Source of the DNA: Heliomarina baculiformis
GTDB taxonomy: Bacteria; Pseudomonadota; Alphaproteobacteria; Rhodobacterales; Rhodobacteraceae
Direction: 5' to 3'
Assembly: GCF_019966545.1 (NCBI RefSeq)
Contig: NZ_JAIMIC010000001.1
Coordinates: 496,001 to 560,000 of the forward strand
DNA: 64,000 nt
Part shown: positions 33,045 to 42,108 of the stretch, in pieces
Position numbering within the stretch: the stretch's first letter is position 1
How the letters are laid out: each line of letters opens with the position of its first letter
The notes under the pieces: generated by a model
The model's input: the letters and a program-made list of their open reading frames with translations, nothing else
The model's database searches: none
What the model was told of the DNA's origin: nothing
Made by a program: the position numbers and the translations under genes

Positions 33045-34034
33045 ATGAAATTGGCCCTTCCCCCGATCCTGATCTATTCGCTGCGCCGTCTGGCGCAGGC
33101 CATACCGGTGATCATCCTGATCATGGTCGGCACCTTCCTTTTGCTTAAACTCGCGCCCGGCGACACGGTCGATGCGCTTGTCGGCGACATGGGCGGGGCG
33201 GATGCCCAGTTCATCGAACGGCTACGCGTGGAATACGGGCTGGATCAGCCGGTCTGGGTTCAGCTCTGGCGCTATATGGAAAAGCTGGCGACCTTTGATC
33301 TGGGCTGGTCTTTCGTTTACGAACAGCCGGTTGCCACCGTTCTGATGGACCGCCTGGGCACCACGCTCTTGCTGATGGCGACCTCGCTCAGCATCGCCTT
33401 TACGGTGGGTGTGGCGCTTGGCGCGATTGCCGCGCGGCGGGCCTATTCGCTGACCGACAACGTGATTTCGACGCTTGGTCTAATCTTTTATGCGACGCCG
33501 AGCTTTTTCCTGTCGCTGATGATGATGCTGCTGTTCTCGGTGAAACTCGGCTGGCTGCCGGTGGGCGGGATCAAGACCATCGCCGGGTTCTACACCGGAT
33601 GGGACCATGTCTGGGACGTGGCCCTGCACCTGATCATGCCGACCGCCGCGCTGTCGCTGATCTACCTCTCCTTTTACCTGCGCCTGATGCGCTCGTCTGT
33701 ACTGCAGGTGGCCGATCTTGATTTCGTACGTACCGCGCGGGCCAAGGGCGCGGGCGAGACGCGGCTGATGTTCCACCACATCATGCGCAATGCGCTGCTG
33801 CCGGTGGTCACCCTGTTCGGCCTGCAATTCTCGACGGTGCTGGGCGGTTCGGTGGTGGTTGAGACCATCTTTACCCTGCCCGGGCTTGGCCAGCTGGCCT
33901 ATCAGTCCGTCATCCAACGCGACATGAACACGCTGATGGGGATCATCTTCCTCTGCTCGATCATCGTGGTCGTCGTGAATTTCCTGACCGACCTGCTTTA
34001 CGCACGTCTCGACAGCCGGATCGAACTCGCATGA
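33045..34034 (+). CDS. ABC transporter permease (DppB-type)
   Basis: A 329-residue inner-membrane protein with about six helices. It begins YSLRRLAQAIPVIILIMVGTFLLLKLAPGD, the DppB/OppB hallmark, and has the EAA-type loop near FVRTARAKGAGETRLMFHHIMRNALLPVVT and a C-terminal VVVETIFTLPGLGQLAYQSVIQRDM. ATG at 33045 with GAAAGAAG upstream. Overlaps the next permease by four bases. Confidence 0.93.
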   Translation: MKLALPPILIYSLRRLAQAIPVIILIMVGTFLLLKLAPGDTVDALVGDMGGADAQFIERLRVEYGLDQPVWVQLWRYMEKLATFDLGWSFVYEQPVATVLMDRLGTTLLLMATSLSIAFTVGVALGAIAARRAYSLTDNVISTLGLIFYATPSFFLSLMMMLLFSVKLGWLPVGGIKTIAGFYTGWDHVWDVALHLIMPTAALSLIYLSFYLRLMRSSVLQVADLDFVRTARAKGAGETRLMFHHIMRNALLPVVTLFGLQFSTVLGGSVVVETIFTLPGLGQLAYQSVIQRDMNTLMGIIFLCSIIVVVVNFLTDLLYARLDSRIELA

Positions 34035-34906
34035 CTGTTCTCGATACAGAACTCCGCCCGCCGGAACCTTCCCGCGGCATCGTTTTTTGGCGGCGCTACC
34101 GGCGCAACCGCGCGGCGCTGCTGGGGCTTTTCATCTTTGCCGTCGTCGTGCTGATGGCGCTGACCGCCGGGTTTGTCGATCCGGGCGATCCGCTGCGCCG
34201 GGCGGGTGATCCGCTGACCGCGCCTTTCGTGGACATGGCGACGCCGTTGGGGACCGACCAGCTTGGCCGCGATATCCTGTCGGGTCTGTTTTACGGTGCG
34301 CGGATCTCGCTTTTGGTGGGCGTGGTGGCGACGCTGGTGGCGATTGCCATCGGGGTGATCATCGGGGCGCTTGCCGGGTACTTTGGCGGTTGGGTCGATG
34401 ACGTGCTGATGCGCGTGACCGAGGCGTTCCAGACCATCCCCAACTTTGTGCTGCTGCTGACGCTGGTCGCGATCCTTGGCTCCAAGATCGAGTGGATTAC
34501 GCTGGCTATCGGAATTGTGAGCTGGACGGCCCCTGCCCGCATGGTCCGGGCCGAGTTCATGTCGCTGAGAAACCGCGAGTTCGTGGATGCGGCGCGGAAC
34601 CTTGGCGTGTCCAATACCTCGCTGATCTTTCGCGAAATCCTGCCCAACGCACTGCCGCCGATCATCGTTTACGCGTCGGTTATCATGGCGCTCTCGATCC
34701 TGCTGGAAAGCGCGCTGGCTTTTCTTGGCCTTGGCGACCCGAACTATGCAAGCTGGGGCAACATGATCGGACAGGGCCGCGCCGTGCTGCGTACCGCGTG
34801 GTACTGCGCCGCCATTCCCGGGATCGCTATCGTTTTGACCGTGCTGTCATTCTCACTCCTCGGCGAAGGCCTGAACGACGCGCTTAACCCAAGGCAGAAG
34901 CAATGA
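34031..34906 (+). CDS. ABC transporter permease (DppC-type)
   Basis: A 291-residue inner-membrane permease. The N-terminal FWRRYRRNRAALLGLFIFAVVV, ATPLGTDQLGRDILSGLFYGARISLLVG and the cytoplasmic EAA loop FVDAARNLGVSNTSLIFREILPNALPPIIVY are characteristic of DppC/OppC. It forms the channel with the preceding DppB-type subunit and overlaps both neighbours by four bases. Confidence 0.93.
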   Translation: MTVLDTELRPPEPSRGIVFWRRYRRNRAALLGLFIFAVVVLMALTAGFVDPGDPLRRAGDPLTAPFVDMATPLGTDQLGRDILSGLFYGARISLLVGVVATLVAIAIGVIIGALAGYFGGWVDDVLMRVTEAFQTIPNFVLLLTLVAILGSKIEWITLAIGIVSWTAPARMVRAEFMSLRNREFVDAARNLGVSNTSLIFREILPNALPPIIVYASVIMALSILLESALAFLGLGDPNYASWGNMIGQGRAVLRTAWYCAAIPGIAIVLTVLSFSLLGEGLNDALNPRQKQ

Positions 34907-36546
34907 TCGAGCAATCCCCCATCCTCGAAATCCGCGACCTGAAGATCGCCCTGCCCGAAGGCTCCGACCGCCCCTTTGCGCTGGACGGGCTGAACCTGAC
35001 CGTGAAACCGGGCGAGATCGTCTGCATGGTTGGTGAATCCGGGTCGGGTAAATCCCTGTCGGCCGGGGCGATCATGCGCCTGCTGCCGGAGCCGCATGTG
35101 CATGTGGCGGGCGGGTCGATCAACTTTCTGGGCGAGGATATCCTTGCCAAAACCGACCGCGAGATGAAGCAGATCCGGGGCAACCGGATTTCGATGATCT
35201 TTCAGGAACCGATGACGGCACTGAACCCGCAGAAGACCGTTGGCTGGCAGATCGACGAGGTGCTGAAGCTGCATATGGAAGGCAACCGGGCCGCGCGGCG
35301 CAAGCACGCCATCGAGATGCTGAACCGGGTGCATATTCCCGATCCGGAGTCGGCCTATAACGCCTATCCGCACCAGATTTCCGGCGGCCAGCGGCAGCGG
35401 GTAATGATCGCGATGGCGCTGTCGCTGTCACCCAAGCTGGTGATCGCGGACGAGCCGACCACCGCGCTGGACGTGACGACGCAGTTGCAGATCCTCAAGC
35501 TGATCCGCGAGTTGCAGCAAGAGGACGGCGCGGGCGTGCTGTTCATCACCCATGACTTCGGCGTCGTGGCCGAGATCGCCGATCATGTGATCGTGCTGAG
35601 GCAGGGCGAGGTTGTCGAACAGGGCGCGGCGGATCAGGTGCTGAACCATCCGCAGCACCCTTATACGCAGGCTCTGATCGCCTCGGTTCCCGATCTGGCA
35701 CCGCCACCGCCGAAACCGGTGAGCACCCTGCCCGTCGTTCTGAAAGGCACCGGGCTGAAAAAGACCTTTGCTGCCAAGGGCGGATTGCTTTCGGGCAAGC
35801 GCAAGGCGGTGATCGCGGTGAAAGACCTGAGCTTTGAGCTGCATCAGGGCGAAACGCTGGGTGTCGTGGGTGAATCCGGGTCGGGCAAGACCACGGTGTC
35901 ACGGCTGGTGACCCGACTGCTTGAGGCCGACGCGGGGGCTGTCGATGTGGACGGCAAGGACCTGCTGGCCTGTTCGCCCTCGGAGCTGCGGGGGATGCGC
36001 AAACATATCCAGATGGTGTTTCAGGACCCGATGGCCTCGCTCAACCCGCGCAAACGGGTGGTCGACCTGATCGCTCAGGGTCCTATCGTGCATGGTGAGG
36101 ACCCGGAAAAGGCGCGTGCCCGGGCGCGGGAATTGCTTGAGCTGGTGGAACTCTCCCCCGCCGCCGCGAACCGGTTTCCGCATGAATTCTCGGGCGGTCA
36201 GCGCCAGCGGATCGGGATTGCCCGGGCGCTTGCGATGGAGCCCAAGGTGATTGTCGCGGATGAACCGGTTTCCGCGCTGGACGTAAGCGTGCAGGCGCAG
36301 GTTCTCAAACTGCTGGCCGATCTGCGCGACCGGATGAACCTGTCGCTGTTGTTCGTGACCCATGACCTGCGGGTCGCGGCGCAGCTGTGCGACTGTATCA
36401 TCGTCATGCAAAAAGGCGAGATCGTCGAAGCGGGCGTGACCGCCGAGGTCTTTGCCGATCCGAAACACCCCTATACCCGCAACCTGCTTTCTTCGATTCC
36501 GGGGCGTCACTGGACGCCGCCGGTGCGCAACACCGATGCTGCCTGA
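34903..36546 (+). CDS. ABC transporter ATP-binding protein, tandem DppD-DppF fusion
   Basis: 547 residues containing two complete ATPase domains. The first (about 1-260) has [27 protein letters not shown] and [16 protein letters not shown]. The second (about 285-540) has [28 protein letters not shown] and [16 protein letters not shown]. One gene thus supplies both nucleotide-binding subunits of the peptide-type importer, as in GsiA-like systems. Each half ends with the YTQALI / [11 protein letters not shown] tail typical of oligopeptide ATPases. Confidence 0.94.
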   Translation: MIEQSPILEIRDLKIALPEGSDRPFALDGLNLTVKPGEIVCMVGESGSGKSLSAGAIMRLLPEPHVHVAGGSINFLGEDILAKTDREMKQIRGNRISMIFQEPMTALNPQKTVGWQIDEVLKLHMEGNRAARRKHAIEMLNRVHIPDPESAYNAYPHQISGGQRQRVMIAMALSLSPKLVIADEPTTALDVTTQLQILKLIRELQQEDGAGVLFITHDFGVVAEIADHVIVLRQGEVVEQGAADQVLNHPQHPYTQALIASVPDLAPPPPKPVSTLPVVLKGTGLKKTFAAKGGLLSGKRKAVIAVKDLSFELHQGETLGVVGESGSGKTTVSRLVTRLLEADAGAVDVDGKDLLACSPSELRGMRKHIQMVFQDPMASLNPRKRVVDLIAQGPIVHGEDPEKARARARELLELVELSPAAANRFPHEFSGGQRQRIGIARALAMEPKVIVADEPVSALDVSVQAQVLKLLADLRDRMNLSLLFVTHDLRVAAQLCDCIIVMQKGEIVEAGVTAEVFADPKHPYTRNLLSSIPGRHWTPPVRNTDAA

Positions 36547-36555
36547 GGTTTGAAA

Positions 36556-38190
36556 ATGTCTATCCAGTTCAACGATATCCGCAGCGCCATCATTGGCGAG
36601 GGGTCGGTGATCCCCGGCCCCTTCGGGCCACGCTCGCTGCTTTATGCAGATTATGTCGCCTCGGGGCGGTCGCTGTCCTTTATCGAGGATGCGATCCGCC
36701 GCCACGTGCTGCCCTATTATGGGAACACCCATACCGAAACCTCTTTTACCGGGCGGCGCTCGACGCAGCTTCGGGAGCTGGCGCGGGAAAGTGTGCGCAA
36801 GGCAGTGGACGCGGACGCGGATCACGCGGTGATATTTGTCGGCTCGGGCGCGACCGGTGCCTCGGACAAGCTGATGCGGGCGCTTTCGTTGCGCGGTCTG
36901 GGGGCCGAAGCGGTGATATTCGTCGGTCCGTACGAACATCATTCCAACGATCTGCCGTGGCGCGAAAGTGGGGCGAAAGTGGTGCGTGTGCCGCTGAATG
37001 CAAAGGGCAGCATTTGCCTTGAGACGCTTGAGGCTGAACTGGCCGCGCATGAGGATGCGCCGGTCAAAGTTGGTGCCTTTTCGGCCGCGTCCAATGTGAC
37101 GGGGGTGCGCACCGATCTGCGCGCCATCGCCAATCTGCTGCATCGGCACGGTGCCTATTGCGTGGCGGATTTTGCCGCTGCCGCACCCTATCTGCCTGTG
37201 CGGCTGGCAGAAACCGCGCCCGGTGCGGGCGACCGGATCGACGCCGCGTTTATCTCGCCCCATAAGTATCCGGGCGGTCCGGGGGCTTCGGGCATCCTGA
37301 TCGCGGACCGGACCTTGCTCGACACCACGCGCCCCACGGTCGCGGGCGGCGGCACGGTGTCTTATGTGACGGCGACGGATCATAACTATGTTACCAACCC
37401 CGAGCGGCGCGAAGAGGCGGGCACACCCTCGATCGTGGAAAACATCCGCGCGGGGATGGTTTTGCAGCTCAAGCGCGACATGGACGAGGCCGAGGTTGAA
37501 AAGCGCGAAATGGCGCGGACGGCGCAGCTGAACAAAGCGCTGCGGGCGATACCGGGTGTCGAATTGCTTGGCCCCGAAGACGTGCCGCGGATCGGGATCT
37601 TTTCCTTCAACATCCGGGTGCGCGGCAAGCTGTTGCATCACAACTACGTGGTGGCCCTGTTGAACGATTTGTTCGGCATTCAGGCGCGCGGCGGTTGTTC
37701 CTGCGCGGGGCCTTATGGGCACGAGTTGCTGCATATCGATGAGATGACCACGCGACGGCACGAAGAGGCGGTGAGCCTTGGCCATTCCGCCTTTCGCCCG
37801 GGCTGGGCGCGGCTTGGGGTCAACTGGTTCTTTGCCGAGGAAGACGTGGATCGGATCGCTGCCGCGATCGGCTTTGTCGCGGAACACGGGCTGGCGATGC
37901 TGCCCTATTACCGGCTGGATGTGGGCAATGGTGTCTGGCGGGCGCAGCGTCCGATTGACGACGAAGGGCCGGCCTCACTGAGCGAGCTGTGGTCCGGCCC
38001 CTGCCCGGATGACACCGAGGCACCAGATTTCGAAACCTGTCTGGCCGAGGCCAAGGCGCTGGCCGCGAAGGGGTGCGAATTGTCCCTGCCCGGCTGCCCG
38101 GAACTGCTGGCCGATGAAGAGGCGCTGCGCTGGTTCTGGCTGCCGCATGAGATCGACCGCAACGTGGTTGCACCGGGAAAGGTCGCGTAA
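36556..38190 (+). CDS. Class V aminotransferase-fold PLP enzyme (cysteine desulfurase-like)
   Basis: A 544-residue PLP enzyme with SGATGASDKLM, YEHHSNDLPWRE, CVADFAAAAPY and the PLP lysine Lys237 in ISPHKYPGGPGASG. At about 376-386 it has QARGGCSCAGP, a CxC where SufS/CsdA-type desulfurases carry the catalytic Cys loop, which hints at sulfur or selenium chemistry. It is longer than usual (about 400); the extra 120-140 C-terminal residues have no recognised domain. ATG at 36556. Its stop overlaps the next start by one base. The reaction is inference from motifs and neighbours. Confidence 0.85.
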   Translation: MSIQFNDIRSAIIGEGSVIPGPFGPRSLLYADYVASGRSLSFIEDAIRRHVLPYYGNTHTETSFTGRRSTQLRELARESVRKAVDADADHAVIFVGSGATGASDKLMRALSLRGLGAEAVIFVGPYEHHSNDLPWRESGAKVVRVPLNAKGSICLETLEAELAAHEDAPVKVGAFSAASNVTGVRTDLRAIANLLHRHGAYCVADFAAAAPYLPVRLAETAPGAGDRIDAAFISPHKYPGGPGASGILIADRTLLDTTRPTVAGGGTVSYVTATDHNYVTNPERREEAGTPSIVENIRAGMVLQLKRDMDEAEVEKREMARTAQLNKALRAIPGVELLGPEDVPRIGIFSFNIRVRGKLLHHNYVVALLNDLFGIQARGGCSCAGPYGHELLHIDEMTTRRHEEAVSLGHSAFRPGWARLGVNWFFAEEDVDRIAAAIGFVAEHGLAMLPYYRLDVGNGVWRAQRPIDDEGPASLSELWSGPCPDDTEAPDFETCLAEAKALAAKGCELSLPGCPELLADEEALRWFWLPHEIDRNVVAPGKVA

Positions 38191-39491
38191 TGGAAGCCGT
38201 GGAATTTCCCCCGTCGCTTTGGGCGGCAACTGCGCCTGAACGAAAACTTGCAGCGCCGCTGACCGGCAGTGCCGAGACCGACATCGCCATTATCGGCGGC
38301 GGTTTCACCGGGTTGTCGGCGGCGATTGAGGCCGCGCGTCAGGGCAAGAGCGTTGCCGTGCTTGAAGGCAAGGCCGTCGGCTGGGGCGCGTCGGGGCGCA
38401 ACAACGGTCAGGTGATCCCGATCCTGACCTCGGCTGAACCGGACGCATGGGTCAAACGCTACGGCGCGGCAGGCGAACGCATGGTCGGGCTGATCGGCAA
38501 TTCGGCCAATATCCTCTTTGACCTCGTCCGCGAGTTCGACATGCAGGCCGAGGCGGAACAGAGTGGCTGGTTCCAGCCCGCGCACAGCCCCGGTCGGGTC
38601 AAACTTTCGCAGATGCGGGTGGATGCGTGGCGGCGCTTCGGGTTTCCGGCCGAGCTGAAATCGGCAGAGGAAACCCGCGAGATACTGGGGACCGATTTCT
38701 GGTATGGCGGGATGTATAACCCGACCGGCGGGCATATAAATCCGCTGGCGCTGGCACGCGGCATGGCCAAGGCGGCCGAGGACTTGGGCGCGGTGATCCA
38801 TGAACTGTCGCCCGTCACGAGCTACAAGCGCGAGGGGTCCCAATGGGTGATCCGCACGCCCGAAGGCACGCTGAAGGCGCGCGCGCTGATCCTGGCCACC
38901 AATGCCTATACCGGAGAGCTGATCCCGTCGCTGGCGCCGAGGCTGGCGAAATCGATCGTGCCGGTGCTGAGCTGGCAGATGTCGACGGAACCGCTTGGCG
39001 ATAACCTGCGATCCAAGATCCTGCCGGGGCGGCAGGCGGTGTCGGATACGCGCGGCGATCTGCGGTTCTTCCGCTATGATGCGCGCAACCGGCTGATCAC
39101 CGGCGGGGCGGTGATGGGCAGCTATGACATCGCCAACCGCGTGCGCCGCAAGGCCGCGCAGAGCCTTGCCGAAGCCTTTCCCGATCTGGGCGTGCCGGAG
39201 ATGACCCATGTCTGGTCGGGTTATATCGGCATGAACTGGGACCGCTTCCCCCGCGTGCACCGGCTTGGCCCGGATGGCTGGGCGTGGATCGGCTGCAACG
39301 GGCGCGGCGTCGCACTTGGCACCGCGCTGGGTCGGGAACTTGCCCGCGCCGCGAGCGGCATAGACGAGAACGAACTGGCCCTGCCCGTGAGCGAGCCGAA
39401 ACCCTTTCCGGTCCATACCGCCGTGCGGCGGCTGGCCCCAACCTATCTGGCCTGGCTGAAACGCAAGGACCTGAGCGAACCGAAATTGTGA
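38190..39491 (+). CDS. FAD-dependent oxidoreductase (DAO family)
   Basis: A 433-residue flavoprotein with DIAIIGGGFTGLSAAIEAARQGKSVAVLEG as the FAD-binding start and GWGASGRNNGQVIPILTS next, like PuuB and other amino-acid/amine oxidoreductases. Further marks are ALILATNAYTGELIPSL and the C-terminal GCNGRGVALGTALGRELA. It probably oxidises a secondary amine or imino acid that comes out of the pathway. Coupled to the preceding gene through TAATG. Confidence 0.88.
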   Translation: MEAVEFPPSLWAATAPERKLAAPLTGSAETDIAIIGGGFTGLSAAIEAARQGKSVAVLEGKAVGWGASGRNNGQVIPILTSAEPDAWVKRYGAAGERMVGLIGNSANILFDLVREFDMQAEAEQSGWFQPAHSPGRVKLSQMRVDAWRRFGFPAELKSAEETREILGTDFWYGGMYNPTGGHINPLALARGMAKAAEDLGAVIHELSPVTSYKREGSQWVIRTPEGTLKARALILATNAYTGELIPSLAPRLAKSIVPVLSWQMSTEPLGDNLRSKILPGRQAVSDTRGDLRFFRYDARNRLITGGAVMGSYDIANRVRRKAAQSLAEAFPDLGVPEMTHVWSGYIGMNWDRFPRVHRLGPDGWAWIGCNGRGVALGTALGRELARAASGIDENELALPVSEPKPFPVHTAVRRLAPTYLAWLKRKDLSEPKL

Positions 39492-39503
39492 GGACATGAC
39501 CCA

Positions 39504-40013
39504 ATGAGCGCGACAGAAACGATTCCCGAAGGCATGGAGATCAACGACCTTCCGATCCTGCTGCGCCGCAAGATCGAGGCGATGATCCTGAAACACGTGC
39601 TGGATGTCATCACCGAGCGTACCAGCCGCGAAGAAGGCGAAGCGGTGATCGGCGAGACCTGTTCTCGTTCGGCCATCGAGCAGGGGCAGCAACTGGCCGA
39701 GGCTTTGGGCCACGCGCCCGACCTGACCGATTTTGCCGAGATTCAGCCGAACTGGACCCGTGAAGACGCGCTGCGGATTGATATGCTGGAAGCCACCGAA
39801 GAAAAGATGGATTTCAACGTCACCCGCTGCCGGTATTCGGAAATGTACAAGGAGATGGGGCTGGGCGATATCGGCCACCTGCTGTCGTGCAACCGCGATG
39901 GCGACTTCTGCATCGGCTACAACCCGGACATCGAGCTGACGCGCACGCAGACCATCATGAAGGGCGCGAGCCACTGCGATTTCCGTTACCGCATGAAAAA
40001 GAAGGAAGCCTGA
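39504..40013 (+). CDS. L-2-amino-thiazoline-4-carboxylic acid hydrolase family protein
   Basis: A 169-residue soluble protein whose C-terminal half, MDFNVTRCRYSEMYKEMGLGDIGHLLSCNRDGDFCIGYNPDIELTRTQTIMKGASHCDFRY, fits the ATC hydrolase family as I recall it. Three Cys occur in conserved-looking positions (RCRY, LLSCNRDGDFC, SHCDF). In pseudomonads the named enzyme opens 2-amino-thiazoline-4-carboxylate to a carbamoyl-cysteine, and an amidohydrolase then frees cysteine; an M20 amidohydrolase is the next gene here. Many family members are untested, so the substrate is uncertain. Confidence 0.78.
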   Translation: MSATETIPEGMEINDLPILLRRKIEAMILKHVLDVITERTSREEGEAVIGETCSRSAIEQGQQLAEALGHAPDLTDFAEIQPNWTREDALRIDMLEATEEKMDFNVTRCRYSEMYKEMGLGDIGHLLSCNRDGDFCIGYNPDIELTRTQTIMKGASHCDFRYRMKKKEA

Positions 40014-40016
40014 AGC

Positions 40017-41186
40017 ATGGCCGTTGAAAACTGGGTTGCGAAAGAACTGGAATCCCTCACCGAATTCCGCCGCGACCTGCACCAGAACCCGGAACTTCTT
40101 TATGACGTGACGCGCACTGCCGCGACCGTGGCTGAGGCGCTACGTGCGGCTGGCGTGGACGAGGTGGTCGAAGGGATCGGGCGCACCGGCGTGGTGGGTG
40201 TGATCCACGGGCAGAGCAATACATCTGGCCGCACCATTGGCCTGCGCGCCGACATGGATGCGCTGCCGATCCACGAGGATACCGGCAAACCATGGGCCTC
40301 GAAGGTCGAGGGCAAGATGCATGCCTGCGGTCACGACGGCCATACCACGATGCTGCTGGGCGCGGCCCGTCAGCTGGTCGAAAGCCGTGCCTTTGACGGG
40401 ACGGTCATCGTGATTTTCCAGCCCGCCGAAGAAGGTGGCGCAGGGGCCAAGGCGATGATCGATGACGGGTTGTTCACCCGCTGGCCCTGCAACGAAGTCT
40501 ACGGGATGCACAACCGCCCCAACCTGCCGGTTGGCGAGTTCACCATCGCCTCGGGGCCGATCATGGGGTCGGTGGACGAGGTGCGGATTTCCATCGAGGG
40601 GCGTGGCGGCCACGCGGCGCGGCCCGACGAGACAATTGACCCGCTACCGATTGCCTCGGCGATCATTCAGGCGGTGCAGACGATCACCTCGCGGACGGTC
40701 GATCCGATGGACAACGCGGTGGTATCGCTCTGCACGATCCACGCGGGCAATGCGTTCAACGTGATCCCGCAGACGCTTGAGATCACCGGCACCGTGCGTA
40801 CCCTCCGCGAGGAGGTGCGCAGCCATATCGAGGCGCAGCTGTCGGCGATTGTTCCGAATATCGCGGCAGGCTACGGGGCGACGGGAACGCTGGAGTATAT
40901 CCGCATGTACCCGGTAACGGTGAACCATGAGCGCGAAACCATGCTGGCCGCTGCCGCCGCACAGGAAGTGGCGGGCGAGAGCAAGGTGTCGCTCGACATG
41001 CCGCCGGTCTTGGGGGGCGAGGATTTCTCCTTCATGCTCAACGAAGTGCCGGGGGCGATGATCAATGTCGGCAATGGCCCCTCGGCGGGGCTGCACCACC
41101 CGAAATACGATTTCAACGACGATGTGATTTCGTGGGGATGTTCCTACTGGACGACGCTTGTGCGACAGCGCCTGCCGCTGGGCTGA
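40017..41186 (+). CDS. M20 family aminoacylase/amidohydrolase
   Basis: A 389-residue dinuclear metal hydrolase (M20D, hippurate hydrolase/IAA-amino acid hydrolase type). FRRDLHQNPELLYD opens the protein; metal-binding strings are GLRADMDALPIHE, MHACGHDGHTTMLLGAARQL, FQPAEEGGAGAKAMIDDG and the C-terminal GGEDFSFMLNEVPG. The lid/dimerisation domain has EGRGGHAARPDETIDPL. GAAGGAAG precedes the ATG; the gene follows the ATC hydrolase gene by 3 bp. It probably cleaves an N-acyl or N-carbamoyl amino acid. Last gene of the operon, followed by a terminator. Confidence 0.92.
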   Translation: MAVENWVAKELESLTEFRRDLHQNPELLYDVTRTAATVAEALRAAGVDEVVEGIGRTGVVGVIHGQSNTSGRTIGLRADMDALPIHEDTGKPWASKVEGKMHACGHDGHTTMLLGAARQLVESRAFDGTVIVIFQPAEEGGAGAKAMIDDGLFTRWPCNEVYGMHNRPNLPVGEFTIASGPIMGSVDEVRISIEGRGGHAARPDETIDPLPIASAIIQAVQTITSRTVDPMDNAVVSLCTIHAGNAFNVIPQTLEITGTVRTLREEVRSHIEAQLSAIVPNIAAGYGATGTLEYIRMYPVTVNHERETMLAAAAAQEVAGESKVSLDMPPVLGGEDFSFMLNEVPGAMINVGNGPSAGLHHPKYDFNDDVISWGCSYWTTLVRQRLPLG

Positions 41187-41194
41187 GAATGGCG

Positions 41195-41224
41195 AAAGGC
41201 CGGTCCCTGGGGGCCGGCCTTTTT
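41195..41224 (+). terminator. Intrinsic terminator of the ABC/catabolic operon
   Basis: AAAGGCCGG (41195-41203) pairs with CCGGCCTTT (41214-41222) around a 10-nt loop, with a T run to 41224. It begins nine bases after the M20 gene stop. Confidence 0.85.
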
Positions 41225-41274
41225 CCTTGGTGTGCCCCGGCGCGAGCCTTTGGCGGCTTTCGTCGATCTGTGGA

Positions 41275-42024
41275 CTAGACCTTGCTGATGGAATTACCGC
41301 CATCGGCCAGCATGGCGCTGCCGGTAACGAAAGAGGCGTGATCCGAAAGCAGGAACATGGCGGCCCGCGCGATTTCCTCAGGCTCGGCCATGCGCTTCAG
41401 CGCGTGGAGGCCTTTCACGAAATCATGAAACGCCTCGTCGTCGCCTGCCATTGGTGTACGGGTGCCGCCCGGCAGCAGGGCGTTGACGCGGATGTTTTCG
41501 GCGCCGTGTTCGGCGGCGAGCACCTGCGTCAGGCCGATCAGCCCGGCCTTGGCGGCGGCATAGGCGGCCATGCCCGGCAGGCCGACAGTGTGCCCGACGA
41601 AGGACGAGGTAAAGACGATGGCACCGCCACCCTGCGCCTGCAGGGCTGGGATCTGGGCTTTGGCCGCGTGGAAGGCGCTGGTCAGGTTGACCTCGATAAC
41701 CTCGTTCCATGTCTCTTCGGTCATCGCGGGGACCGGCCCCATCTCGCCGACGACACCGGCGTTGTTGAAGGCCGCGTCGAGCCCGCCGAACTGCGAATGG
41801 GCGAGGTCTACGAGCTCGGCCGCGTAGCCCGCGGTGCGGACATCGCCGGGGAGGTAGGCTGCCCCGCCGCCTGAGGCGCAGATCTCCTTGGTGAGGGATT
41901 CGAGAAGATCGCCGCGACGCGCCGCGAGGACCAGGGAGGCGCCGTTGGCCGCGAAGAGCTTTGCTGCGGCCGCTCCGATGCCGCTGCTGGCGCCGGTAAT
42001 TATGATGGTCTTGTCCGAGAGCAT
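41275..42024 (-). CDS. Short-chain dehydrogenase/reductase
   Basis: Classical SDR of 249 residues: TGASSGIGAAAAKLFAANGA, NNAGVV, the catalytic Ser in VFTSSFVGHT, YAAAK, and the C-terminal FVTGSAMLADGGNSI tail. It lies convergent to the operon upstream and about 85 bp from the thrC stop, transcribed the same way as thrC. Substrate unknown. No direct sign of a link with either neighbour. Confidence 0.9.
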   Translation of the reverse strand: MLSDKTIIITGASSGIGAAAAKLFAANGASLVLAARRGDLLESLTKEICASGGGAAYLPGDVRTAGYAAELVDLAHSQFGGLDAAFNNAGVVGEMGPVPAMTEETWNEVIEVNLTSAFHAAKAQIPALQAQGGGAIVFTSSFVGHTVGLPGMAAYAAAKAGLIGLTQVLAAEHGAENIRVNALLPGGTRTPMAGDDEAFHDFVKGLHALKRMAEPEEIARAAMFLLSDHASFVTGSAMLADGGNSISKV

Positions 42025-42108
42025 GTGCCGTTCTCCAGTTGTTCTGAACTAGCGGCATTCTGCGTCGCGGCGGCGAGAGCGACGATCCGATCCTTGCTGA
42101 AAGCCGAT

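Noticed and set aside
35899-40082. Long minus-strand open frames opposite the ABC/PLP/DAO operon
   Set aside because: Antisense shadows without domain signatures; the plus strand genes have intact motifs and coupled starts.
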